NCBI GenBank assembly: GCA_012520435.1
Contig: JAAYOI010000017.1
Span: 1 to 32,930 of the forward strand
DNA length: 32,930 nucleotides
Direction: 5' to 3'
Origin: Mollicutes bacterium
GTDB taxonomy: Bacteria; Bacillota_I; Bacilli_A; RF39; UBA660
A program made the translations under genes and the position numbers. The notes under the pieces were generated by a model that searched no databases, was not told the DNA's origin, and worked only from the letters and a program-made list of their open reading frames with translations. Positions 24,600-32,575 of this stretch are shown in pieces; the first letter of the stretch is position 1; every line of letters starts with the position of its first letter.

Positions 24600-26723
24600 G
24601 TGAAACTAAAATTTCGAGCAGAACCTAAAGACATTGTTATATTTATTATTTTCTCATTATTTTTATTATATTTAGTAGCTATTGCCGTACTTAATATTGC
24701 TTCTTTTTCACAAAATAATACACTACATGGTCTTGATCCACTTCCTGCCTTTTCTGGCGATTATTTTGCACCAACCATGGTCTTCTTCTTGTTTGCTTTA
24801 ATTGCAATTATATCAAGTGTTTCATCATATTTCTTTGAACGTGAAAAAGGCTTTGGTCTTGCAACAACCCCAAAAACTGATAAAGGGTATGCTAGATGGG
24901 CAAAAGAAAAAGAAACGAAAAAAGTATTAAAATTAGTTTATCCAACACAAAAAACATCTAATGCTGCTGGTATACCACTTATTAATAATGGTAAAGAAAT
25001 ATGGGTGGATGATGGAGAATATCATAGTTTAATTATTGGTTCAACCGGTAGTGGTAAAACACAAGCAATTGTTCATCCATTAGTTAAGGTTTTAGCTAAA
25101 AAAGGCGAATCAATGATTGTTACTGATCCTAAAGGCGAAATATTTGAAGAAAATGGTGAGATGTTAAAAGAAAGAGGATATAATATCATTCTCTTAAATT
25201 TCCGTGATCCACAACGTGGTAATGCATGGAACCCATTAAGTTTACCATATTCATTGTATAAAAATGGTAATCAAGATAAAGCTAATGAGTTATTAGATGA
25301 CTTAGCAATGAATATCCTTTATGATGAAAAAGCGCAAAATCAAGATCCATTCTGGGAAAAAACATCTGCTGATTATTTTGCTGGTCTATGTTTAGCACTC
25401 TTTGAAGATGCTAAAGAAGAGGAAATAAATTTAAATAGTATTAATTTTATGACAACTGTTGGTGAAGAAAAATTCTTAGGGAATACATATATTAAAGAAT
25501 ATTTTAACGATAAAGATAAAGCTTCACCTGCTTATGTTAATGTTGCAAGTACTTTAATGGCTCCTAGTGATACAAAAAGTAGTATTTTATCAGTATTTAA
25601 ACAAAAGATTAAATTGTTTTCATCACGTGAAAATTTATCAGAAATGTTAGCACATAATGATTTTAATATGCATGGTATTGGAAGACGTAAAACGGCTGTA
25701 TTTATCATTATTCAGGATGAAAAGAAAACATATCATGCTTTAGCAACCATTTTTATTAAACAATGTTATGAAACATTAATTGATGTTGCTCAAGAAAATG
25801 GTGGTAAATTACCATATCGTACTAATTTCATATTGGATGAGTTTGCTAATATGCCACCATTAAAAGATGTTACAACTATGGTTACTGCTGCACGTAGTAG
25901 AAATATTAGATTTAATTTCATCATTCAAAACTTTGCCCAATTATATCAAGTATATGGCAAGGAAAATGGTGAAACAATCAAAGGTAATTGTGGTAATATT
26001 ATTTACTTAATTAGTAGTGAACTTAGTGCTTTAGAAGAAATAAGCAAAATGTGTGGCGAAGTAAAATCAAAAGAAAAAGAAAAAACAGCTAGTACTCCAC
26101 TAGTAACAGTTAGTGATTTACAACGTTTAAAAGAATGGGAAACAGTTATTTTAAGAACAAGAATGATGCCTTTTAAAACGAAACTAACACCGAACTTTAA
26201 AATTTATTGGGGAGAAAAACATCCTAAAGCAACATATCCTGTTCGTGAAAAACAACAAGTTACTTTATTTGATATAAAGAAATTTGTTGAAGAAAAACGA
26301 AACAATAAATTTGAAGCACCTAATCCAATGATGAATACTGGTTATGAAGCGCCATTTAATCCTACTGATTTACTTGGTGGCGGAGGTATGCCTAGTACGC
26401 CTCTTGATATGGATGAATTAATTAAGAGAATTGATGCGAAGATTGCTGAATTGGAAGAAGAAGAGCGTCGTGAAAAAGAGGCAATGGCATCTACCCCAAC
26501 TGATATTAATGAAATTAAAACAGTACCAAAAATAGAAGATAATATAGATGAGGAAATTGAAGATGTAAAAGAACCATTAGCAATTGAATCATCACCTAAA
26601 GAAGAACAAAAAGTAGTTTCTGATTTTGAAAAGAATGTGGAAAATATTTCATCAAGTTATGACAGTAAATATGTAACCGATGATCAATTCTTTGATGATT
26701 TCTTCAGTGATGATGAAGAATAA
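24600..26723 (+). CDS. virD4: VirD4/TraG-like type IV coupling ATPase
   Basis: Coupling proteins select substrates and pump them to the T4SS channel. The 707-aa product (GTG start, GGTGGGAGA ribosome binding site) has two N-terminal membrane helices (about 13-34 and 58-77) and Walker A GSTGSGKT (147-154). It then has VTDPKGEIFEENG, LNFRDPQRGNAWNPL (a VirD4/TraG hallmark), Walker B FILDEFANMPP (Asp413-Glu414) and the AARSRNI and IIQNFAQLYQVYG segments. The C-terminal tail (about 580-707) is strongly acidic and disordered-looking. All ATPase motifs are intact. It is the last gene of the apparatus run. No relaxase gene accompanies it, so its substrate is unknown. Confidence 0.92.
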   Translation: MKLKFRAEPKDIVIFIIFSLFLLYLVAIAVLNIASFSQNNTLHGLDPLPAFSGDYFAPTMVFFLFALIAIISSVSSYFFEREKGFGLATTPKTDKGYARWAKEKETKKVLKLVYPTQKTSNAAGIPLINNGKEIWVDDGEYHSLIIGSTGSGKTQAIVHPLVKVLAKKGESMIVTDPKGEIFEENGEMLKERGYNIILLNFRDPQRGNAWNPLSLPYSLYKNGNQDKANELLDDLAMNILYDEKAQNQDPFWEKTSADYFAGLCLALFEDAKEEEINLNSINFMTTVGEEKFLGNTYIKEYFNDKDKASPAYVNVASTLMAPSDTKSSILSVFKQKIKLFSSRENLSEMLAHNDFNMHGIGRRKTAVFIIIQDEKKTYHALATIFIKQCYETLIDVAQENGGKLPYRTNFILDEFANMPPLKDVTTMVTAARSRNIRFNFIIQNFAQLYQVYGKENGETIKGNCGNIIYLISSELSALEEISKMCGEVKSKEKEKTASTPLVTVSDLQRLKEWETVILRTRMMPFKTKLTPNFKIYWGEKHPKATYPVREKQQVTLFDIKKFVEEKRNNKFEAPNPMMNTGYEAPFNPTDLLGGGGMPSTPLDMDELIKRIDAKIAELEEEERREKEAMASTPTDINEIKTVPKIEDNIDEEIEDVKEPLAIESSPKEEQKVVSDFEKNVENISSSYDSKYVTDDQFFDDFFSDDEE

Positions 26724-26740
26724 AAGTTAAAAATAAACAA

Positions 26741-26789
26741 AACCACTCTATTACATTATATAAATTTCATATAATGAAGTAGGGTGGTT
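26741..26789 (+). promoter_or_regulatory. Long hairpin covering the rhodanese ribosome binding site
   Basis: AACCACTCTA (26741-26750) pairs with TAGGGTGGTT (26780-26789, one G-U). The stem continues through CATTATAT/ATATAATG (26754-26761 with 26769-26776) after a small mismatch, giving about 20 pairs and a 7-base loop. The ribosome binding site AGGGTGG (26781-26787) of the gene at 26795 lies within the stem. It could end the apparatus operon, but only a short U stretch (TTAATTT) follows, so translation control of the next gene is an alternative. Confidence 0.55.
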
Positions 26790-26794
26790 AATTT

Positions 26795-27085
26795 ATGTTA
26801 TCTAATATTTCTATGTCAGATTTTCTTAAATATTTACCAAGTGGACAAATAATTGATATAAGAAGCATAGAAAAATATAATCACAATCATATACCTAATG
26901 CGAAAAATATTCCAATGGAAAAGTTAATTGCCGAACCAGAAAAGTATTTAAATCGTTTTGAAAATTATTATATATACTGTCAAAATGGTATTAAAAGCAA
27001 AAAGGTTTGTCAAATACTTCGTAGTTTGGGTTATAAAGCTATTAATATTGATGGTGGTTACGAAAGTTGGATATTAGAAAAGTAA
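26795..27085 (+). CDS. Single-domain rhodanese-like sulfurtransferase
   Basis: This 96-aa protein is a stand-alone rhodanese domain, a cytoplasmic enzyme that carries persulfide sulfur on a cysteine. It shows the opening IIDIRSIEKYNHNHIPNAKNIPM (the D-x-R..E..H-IP.A.N.P pattern) and the active loop YCQNGIKS with Cys62. The end DGGYESW matches the usual DGG...W. Length is normal for single-domain members. The ribosome binding site AGGGTGG is inside the hairpin described separately. A terminator follows, so it is a one-gene unit unless read through from upstream. No link to the secretion locus is evident. Confidence 0.88.
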   Translation: MLSNISMSDFLKYLPSGQIIDIRSIEKYNHNHIPNAKNIPMEKLIAEPEKYLNRFENYYIYCQNGIKSKKVCQILRSLGYKAINIDGGYESWILEK

Positions 27086-27102
27086 AATATAAAATATAAG
27101 TA

Positions 27103-27145
27103 AAAATAAAATAAGATATTCATAATATCTTATTTTATTTTTTTT
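27103..27145 (+). terminator. Intrinsic terminator after the rhodanese gene
   Basis: An 18-bp perfect stem (27103-27120 with 27124-27141), mostly A-T around a GATATT/AATATC core, with a 3-base loop (CAT) and a T run to 27145. A terminator in this position cleanly separates the rhodanese gene from rmuC. Confidence 0.8.
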
Positions 27146-27155
27146 ATAAATGTAT

Positions 27156-27161
27156 TATAAT
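27156..27161 (+). promoter_or_regulatory. -10 box of the rmuC promoter
   Basis: TATAAT at 27156-27161 follows the terminator; the -35 region is only T-rich. The predicted transcript begins near 27168. A short inverted repeat, ATAATAGAA (27172-27180) with TTCTATTAT (27188-27196), lies in the leader just before the AAAGGAG ribosome binding site. Confidence 0.5.
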
Positions 27162-27210
27162 ATAAGAAGGGATAATAGAACAATTGTTTCTATTATAAAG
27201 GAGTGATAGA

Positions 27211-28290
27211 TTGGAATATATTATTATAGGGTTATTAGTAGTTATTCTTATTTTAGTTGTCATTTCATTATTTAAAAATATTAATGAATCAGAAATTACC
27301 GAGAGACTTGGCAAATTAGAAACTAATATGGTAAAAGAAATTGGGAATTTTAAATTAGATTTTACTCGTCATATAACTAATGATTTTAATGTTTTAAATG
27401 AAAAAATAGAAGAACGTTTAAGATTAATAAATGATAAAGTAAATGAACGTTTAGATGAAAATTTTGAAAAAACTAATAAGACTTTTATGTCGGTATTAGA
27501 AAGATTATCAAAAATAGATGAAGCTCAAAAGAAGATAGATAATTTATCTAATGATATTGTTTCATTACAAAGTGTTCTTACCGATAAAAAAGCTCGTGGT
27601 ATATTTGGCGAGGTTAATTTAAAACATATAATGAGTAGTGTTTTTGGAGAAAATAATGATAAAGTGTATAAAATGCAATATACTTTTAAAAATGGAACAG
27701 TTGCCGATTGTGTTTTAATTGCGCCTGATCCATTAGGAACAATTGCGATTGATTCAAAGTTTCCTTTAGAAAACTATCAAAATATGGTTGATAAAAATAA
27801 TTCAGAAATGGTTAGAATCCAAGCTGAAAAAGCATTTAAACAAGATATGAAAAAACATATTGATGATATTGCAAGTAAATATATTATTCCTGGTGAAACA
27901 ACTGATCAAGCTATTCTCTTTTTACCAGCTGAAGCTATTTTTGCGGAACTTAATGCTTATCATCAAGAAATTATTGAATATTCATATAAAAAACGTGTTT
28001 GGATAACATCACCAACAACTTTAATTAGTACTTTAACAACTATTCAAATAATAATGAAAAATATTGAAAGAGATAAATATACGGCTATTATTCATCAAGA
28101 ATTAAAACTTTTGGATGAAGAATTTAAAAGATATAAAGAACGTTGGGATAGATTATCTCGTAATATTGATAGTGTTAGTAAAGATGTTAAAGAAATTCAT
28201 ACGACAACTGAGAAAATTACTAAACGTTTTAACTTGATTAATCAAGTAGAAATGGAGCAAATTGATTATGAAACTAATAAAAATGAGTAA
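27211..28290 (+). CDS. rmuC: RmuC family DNA recombination protein
   Basis: RmuC proteins are membrane-anchored, coiled-coil proteins with a restriction-endonuclease-like domain; in E. coli loss raises certain recombination events. The 359-aa product starts at TTG, 7 bases after AAAGGAGTG. It has an N-terminal helix (3-21), a coiled coil (about 25-125) and the RmuC domain: KKARGIFGEVNLKHI, then AIDSKFPLENY (Asp181 region), then FLPAEAIFAELNAY and WITSPTTLISTL. All standard family blocks are present. Its 3' end overlaps the start of the next gene by about 23 bases. Confidence 0.9.
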   Translation: MEYIIIGLLVVILILVVISLFKNINESEITERLGKLETNMVKEIGNFKLDFTRHITNDFNVLNEKIEERLRLINDKVNERLDENFEKTNKTFMSVLERLSKIDEAQKKIDNLSNDIVSLQSVLTDKKARGIFGEVNLKHIMSSVFGENNDKVYKMQYTFKNGTVADCVLIAPDPLGTIAIDSKFPLENYQNMVDKNNSEMVRIQAEKAFKQDMKKHIDDIASKYIIPGETTDQAILFLPAEAIFAELNAYHQEIIEYSYKKRVWITSPTTLISTLTTIQIIMKNIERDKYTAIIHQELKLLDEEFKRYKERWDRLSRNIDSVSKDVKEIHTTTEKITKRFNLINQVEMEQIDYETNKNE

Positions 28291-28888
28291 TATAATTTTA
28301 ATTATTATTACTAGTATAATTAGTTTATTTTATGTTGTTAATGACCTTATGAACAATAATATTTATGATGCACTTATTGCTTTCTCTATTGTTCCAGTTA
28401 TGTTATTACCTTATATTATTAGAAAGATTTTTAAAGTAAAAATTAATGAAACAATTATATTTACATATTTAATTTTTATCTTTTTTGGGCATTTTTTAGG
28501 TTCTATTCTTAATTGGTATAATACTATTGAACATTATGACAAAATAACACATCTAATATCTGGTATTATGACTAGTTTTTTAGCCCTTATTATACTTATA
28601 TCATTTAAATCATATAATTCAAAAAAATTATTTAATATTTTATTTATTATTGTCTTTAGTTTAGCAATAGCCAGTTTATGGGAAATGTTTGAATTTACTT
28701 TTGATAAATTATTTAGTAAAGATGCACAACATGTTATTACTACTGGTGTTGATGATACAATGTTAGACATAGTTATGGCTTTTTTGGGAACAATCATATT
28801 TAGCATTATATATTTTGTTGAAGAAAAAACTAATTATAAAGGAATAATAAAAGCATTTATAAAGGAGTTGAATGATGATGGCAAATAA
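28268..28888 (+). CDS. DUF2238/YjdF-like integral membrane protein
   Basis: This polytopic membrane protein of about 206 aa has some six hydrophobic helices. Conserved polar residues sit within helices: YDKITHLISG, then SLWEMFEF, then DDTMLDIVMAFLGT. This D..H...G, WE.FE and DT..D...A..G pattern resembles the DUF2238/YjdF family, of unknown function. I prefer ATG 28268 (GGAG 28254-28257 is 10 bases away) over TTG 28262, which is only 4 bases away. It overlaps the rmuC end and its own 3' end overlaps the next small gene, so the three are probably one transcript. Confidence 0.6.
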   Translation: MKLIKMSNIILIIITSIISLFYVVNDLMNNNIYDALIAFSIVPVMLLPYIIRKIFKVKINETIIFTYLIFIFFGHFLGSILNWYNTIEHYDKITHLISGIMTSFLALIILISFKSYNSKKLFNILFIIVFSLAIASLWEMFEFTFDKLFSKDAQHVITTGVDDTMLDIVMAFLGTIIFSIIYFVEEKTNYKGIIKAFIKELNDDGK

Positions 28889-29159
28889 AGAAGCATTGAA
28901 AAAATTAAAAGAATTATTAATTGAAAAGAAACAGTTATCGAGTAATCAAAATACTGATGGGAAAAAGGAATTTGGAGGGATGCAAAAATCTTTAGGTACA
29001 CATCCCAAAGGAGGTAAGGTTTCAATTAATACAATTGATGATAAGGATTTAGAAAATGAAAATCATCAAAAAGGTTATTCGTCAATTTGGATGCTTTGTT
29101 TTTTAACTTTTTTCTTTGAGGTTTTGTTTTTATTTATTAGCTACTTGATTTTTAGATAA
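28875..29159 (+). CDS. Small tail-anchored membrane protein, unrecognised
   Basis: This 94-aa protein (three ATGs in a row; 28875 is best spaced, 7 bases after GGAG) has a hydrophilic Lys/Gln/Gly-rich N-terminal part. That part includes GGMQKSLGTHPKGGKVSIN. A single C-terminal helix follows (about 70-93) and ends YLIFR. It precedes rnr, where Bacillota often carry secG, but SecG has two helices and no long polar N terminus, so I do not call it SecG. Function unknown. It overlaps the preceding gene by 14 bases. Confidence 0.5.
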   Translation: MMANKEALKKLKELLIEKKQLSSNQNTDGKKEFGGMQKSLGTHPKGGKVSINTIDDKDLENENHQKGYSSIWMLCFLTFFFEVLFLFISYLIFR

Positions 29160-29184
29160 TAAGCTATATAAAATAGCTTATTTT
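29158..29184 (+). terminator. Probable terminator before rnr
   Basis: AATAAGCTAT (29158-29167) pairs perfectly with ATAGCTTATT (29173-29182) around a 5-base loop. Only four Ts are available at the 3' side, two of them in the stem, so strength is doubtful. It overlaps the stop codon of the small membrane protein. Confidence 0.5.
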
Positions 29185-29236
29185 AAGTTATTAAGAAAAC
29201 TTTTGTTTTTCTATATATTTTTATTATTATTTATTT

Positions 29237-29242
29237 TATAAT
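29237..29242 (+). promoter_or_regulatory. -10 box of the rnr promoter
   Basis: TATAAT at 29237-29242 lies 18 bases before the rnr start codon; the ribosome binding site GAGGTG follows. The -35 region (near 29214) is only TATATT. The upstream stem-loop at 29158 makes a new start here reasonable. Confidence 0.5.
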
Positions 29243-29259
29243 ATAGATGAGGTGTAATA

Positions 29260-31371
29260 ATGCAGGAACGTATTTTAGAATTATTGAAGAAAGAAAGAAG
29301 AGCTTTTACAATAGAAGAGATAAATGACTATTTAGGATTAAAAACAGTTGAAGAATTAGAACTTTTAATAGAAGAATTAAAAAAATTAGAAAATGAATTA
29401 AAAATTTATTGTACAAAGAAAGATAAATATATGCTACTCACAGATAGTCATTTAAAAGTAGGAAAATTTATAGCTAATAAAAAAGGTTTTGGTTTTGTTG
29501 ATGTTGATGGTGATGAAGATATCTTTATTGCCCCTTCTAATATTCATGGAGCAATTCATGGTGATATAGTTATTGTTGAAATAATATCAAAACAAAGGTT
29601 TAATTTAGAAGGGCAAATAATTAAAGTCGTAAATCGAGAATTAAAGTATTTAGTTGGTGAATTTTATTATAAAAATAGTAAGGGTTATGTTGATTTAGAT
29701 GATGAGAAAGCTAATTTGCTTATTCAAATAGATCAAAATAAAACTATAGGAGCTATGAATGGTCATAAAGTTTTAGTGAAACTTATTAAACAAATAAAGG
29801 ATAATGTTTATAAAGGGGAAATTGTAAAAATAATTGGGCATAAAAATGATCCAGGTGTTGATATTTTATCAATTGTTTATAAATATGGCATTAATGATGT
29901 TTTTTCAGATGTAGTTATGCAAGAAGTGGAAAATATTCCATTAGAAGTAAGCGAAGAAGAAATGGTGTTTAGACGAGATTTACGAAATGAAGAAATATTT
30001 ACGATTGATGGTGATGATACTAAAGATATTGATGATGCTATTTCGATTAAAAGATTAGATAATGGTAATTATGAATTAGGTGTTCATATTGCTGATGTTA
30101 GTTATTATGTTAAAGAAAATAGAGAAATAGATAAAGAAGCTTATGAAAGAGGAACTAGTGTTTATTTAGTTGATAGAGTTATACCAATGTTACCACACAA
30201 ATTATCTAATGGAATATGTTCTTTAAATCCTAATGTTGATCGTTTAACTGTTTCTTGTGTAATGGAAATAGATAAAGAAGGAAATATTATAAATTATGAT
30301 ATTTTTGAAAGTGTTATAAGGTCAAAAAAACAAATGACATATAAATGCGTTAATGCGATTTTAGAACGTGGTGAAATACCTGAAGGTTATGAAAATTATG
30401 TAGAAACATTAAAAACAATGAATGAACTTGCCCAAATATTAAGAAAAAATAAAGAAAGAAGAGGATTTATTGATTTTGAACTCGAAGAATCGAAGATAAT
30501 AGTTGATGATAAAGGTGAGGTTATAGATGTTAAATTACGTGAACGTGGTATAGGTGAAAAATTAATTGAAGATTTTATGATTGCTGCTAATGAAACGGTT
30601 GCAAATGCACTTTATCATATGGATTTACCTTTTGTTTATCGTGTTCATGATAAACCAGATGAAGAAAAAATTAATAGTTTTATTAATTTTATTAACATAT
30701 TAGGTTATAAAATAAAAGGTAAAATAAAAAATATAAATCCTAAGAGTATGCAACAAATATTAAATCAACTTCGTGATAAAAAAGAATTTACGATTTTATC
30801 TAGTATGTTATTAAGAAGTATGCAAAAAGCTATATATGATAATAACAACATTGGACATTTTGGAATAGCTAGTAGATGTTATACCCATTTTACATCACCT
30901 ATTAGAAGATATCCTGATACTACTGTTCATCGTTTACTTAGAACCTATTTATTTGAAGGGAAAATTGATAATGAAACAATTGATTATTGGGATCGTAAAC
31001 TGCAACCATTAACTGCCCATGCATCGCAAAAAGAAAGAGATGCAATTGAATGTGAACGTGAAGTTGAAGATATGAAGAAAGCAGAATATATGATGAAACA
31101 TATTGGTGAAGAATTTACGGGAATGGTTAGCAGTGTTATGAGTTTTGGTATGTTTATTCAATTACCTAATTTAATTGAAGGATTAGTACGTATTGATGAT
31201 TTGGAAGATGATGAATATACATTTAATGAAGAAAGATTTTCATTAATAGGTAAAAATAGTAAAAAAGAATATCGCTTGGGAGATACTATTAATGTTATTG
31301 TTAAAAGTGCTTCTAAAGAAGCAGGTACTATTGATTTTATAATTGCCCCTCCAAAAGAAGAGACAAAATAA
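29260..31371 (+). CDS. rnr: Ribonuclease R, 3'-5' exoribonuclease
   Basis: RNase R degrades structured RNA and works with SmpB-tmRNA in trans-translation. The 703-aa product has an N-terminal winged helix (ERRAFTIEEINDYLGL), cold-shock-type domains (FIANKKGFGFVDVDGDEDIFIAPSN), an RNB catalytic domain and a C-terminal S1 domain (FTGMVSSVMSFGMFIQLPN). The catalytic acidic cluster is D250, D256, D258 and D259 (DGDDTKDIDDA). The SRCYTHFTSPIRRYPD segment, a hallmark of the family, is present. Length is typical, without a long basic tail. It lies near smpB, a usual pairing in Bacillota, here separated by a CapA-like gene. Confidence 0.96.
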   Translation: MQERILELLKKERRAFTIEEINDYLGLKTVEELELLIEELKKLENELKIYCTKKDKYMLLTDSHLKVGKFIANKKGFGFVDVDGDEDIFIAPSNIHGAIHGDIVIVEIISKQRFNLEGQIIKVVNRELKYLVGEFYYKNSKGYVDLDDEKANLLIQIDQNKTIGAMNGHKVLVKLIKQIKDNVYKGEIVKIIGHKNDPGVDILSIVYKYGINDVFSDVVMQEVENIPLEVSEEEMVFRRDLRNEEIFTIDGDDTKDIDDAISIKRLDNGNYELGVHIADVSYYVKENREIDKEAYERGTSVYLVDRVIPMLPHKLSNGICSLNPNVDRLTVSCVMEIDKEGNIINYDIFESVIRSKKQMTYKCVNAILERGEIPEGYENYVETLKTMNELAQILRKNKERRGFIDFELEESKIIVDDKGEVIDVKLRERGIGEKLIEDFMIAANETVANALYHMDLPFVYRVHDKPDEEKINSFINFINILGYKIKGKIKNINPKSMQQILNQLRDKKEFTILSSMLLRSMQKAIYDNNNIGHFGIASRCYTHFTSPIRRYPDTTVHRLLRTYLFEGKIDNETIDYWDRKLQPLTAHASQKERDAIECEREVEDMKKAEYMMKHIGEEFTGMVSSVMSFGMFIQLPNLIEGLVRIDDLEDDEYTFNEERFSLIGKNSKKEYRLGDTINVIVKSASKEAGTIDFIIAPPKEETK

Positions 31372-31462
31372 AAACTATCTAAGTAGTAATAATATAAAAA
31401 AATTGGTGTATATTTTAGTAGAATTTTTATTAAAATAAAAAAATAGAAAAAGAAAGGAAAAT

Positions 31463-32566
31463 ATGAAAAAAATATTACCTATTATATTATTACTGGTATT
31501 TAGTTTATTAGTTAGTTGTTCCAATAAGAATGAAGATACTCAAGTTTACAAATTTAATGTTTTTAAAGAATATAAATTATCAATGATTATGGCTGGTGAT
31601 GCTTTAATTCATAATGGTGTTTATTCAGATGCGCATTTAGGTAATAATAAATATGAATTTAAACCTATGTTTGAAGAAATTAAGCCTTTTGTTCAAGAAT
31701 ATGATCTTGCTTTTTACAATCAAGAAACAATTATTGGTGGTAAAGAATTAGGATTATCTACATATCCTCGTTTTAATTCACCAGAAGAAATTGGTGATGC
31801 TTTGGTTGATGCAGGTTTTAACATAGTTAGTTTAGCAAACAACCATACTCTTGATCGTGGAGAAAAGGCAATTCTTAATTCTTGGGATTATTGGCAAAAG
31901 AAAAAGGTAGTAATAGCTGGTAGTTATCCATCACAAGAAGAAAGGGATAAAATAAGAGTTTATGAAAAAAATAATATTCGTTATACATTGCTTGCTTATA
32001 CTACTTCTACTAATGGGCTTAAAACACCTAATGGTAAAGAATATTTAGTTAATGTTTATAGTGATGAAATTGTAAAAGAAGATATTGAAAAAGTTAGAGA
32101 TAAAGTAGATGTTGTTATGGTATCTATGCATTGGGGAATAGAATATACGCATACTCCAACTGAAGAACAAAAAAGGATTGCCAATTATTTAGCTTCTTTA
32201 GGTGTAGATATTATTATTGGCCATCATCCTCATGTTATTCAACCAATTGAATTTATTGGTGATACTTTAGTTATTTATTCATTAGGTAATTTTATATCAG
32301 CCCAAATAGGATTACCTAGATTAATTGGTATGATGGTATCATTAAATATTGTAAAAAAAGTTGACAATGATCAAATTACAATTAAAATAGAAGATGTTAA
32401 AGGTGATTTAATTTATACTTATTATGATAATTTTAAGAATTTTAAAGTTATTCCTTTTAGTAAATTAAATAATAATTTATTAAAAAATTATGAAAAAATA
32501 AAAGAAGAATATATTGCCATAATTAATAATTATGATAAAACAATTAGTGTTGGAATATTTAAGTAG
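31463..32566 (+). CDS. CapA-like (PGA_cap) metallophosphatase-fold lipoprotein
   Basis: The 367-aa protein has a lipoprotein signal peptide (lipobox LLVSC, Cys19) and the CapA/PGA_cap fold, related to calcineurin-type phosphatases. Motifs in order are MAGDALIHNGVY (Asp46, His50), FYNQETI, SLANNHTLDRG (Asn127-His128), SMHWGIEY, IIGHHPHVIQPIE and YSLGNFI. These carry the usual metal ligands. CapA of Bacillus takes part in poly-gamma-glutamate export, but no capB/capC partners are here and many homologues have unknown substrates, so the precise role is open. It is inserted between rnr and smpB. Its stop is 9 bases before the smpB start, so the two are likely co-transcribed. Confidence 0.88.
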   Translation: MKKILPIILLLVFSLLVSCSNKNEDTQVYKFNVFKEYKLSMIMAGDALIHNGVYSDAHLGNNKYEFKPMFEEIKPFVQEYDLAFYNQETIIGGKELGLSTYPRFNSPEEIGDALVDAGFNIVSLANNHTLDRGEKAILNSWDYWQKKKVVIAGSYPSQEERDKIRVYEKNNIRYTLLAYTTSTNGLKTPNGKEYLVNVYSDEIVKEDIEKVRDKVDVVMVSMHWGIEYTHTPTEEQKRIANYLASLGVDIIIGHHPHVIQPIEFIGDTLVIYSLGNFISAQIGLPRLIGMMVSLNIVKKVDNDQITIKIEDVKGDLIYTYYDNFKNFKVIPFSKLNNNLLKNYEKIKEEYIAIINNYDKTISVGIFK

Positions 32567-32575
32567 GTGATATCG

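Noticed and set aside
28875-29159. secG
   Set aside because: Only one membrane helix at the C terminus and a long polar N terminus; SecG has two helices.
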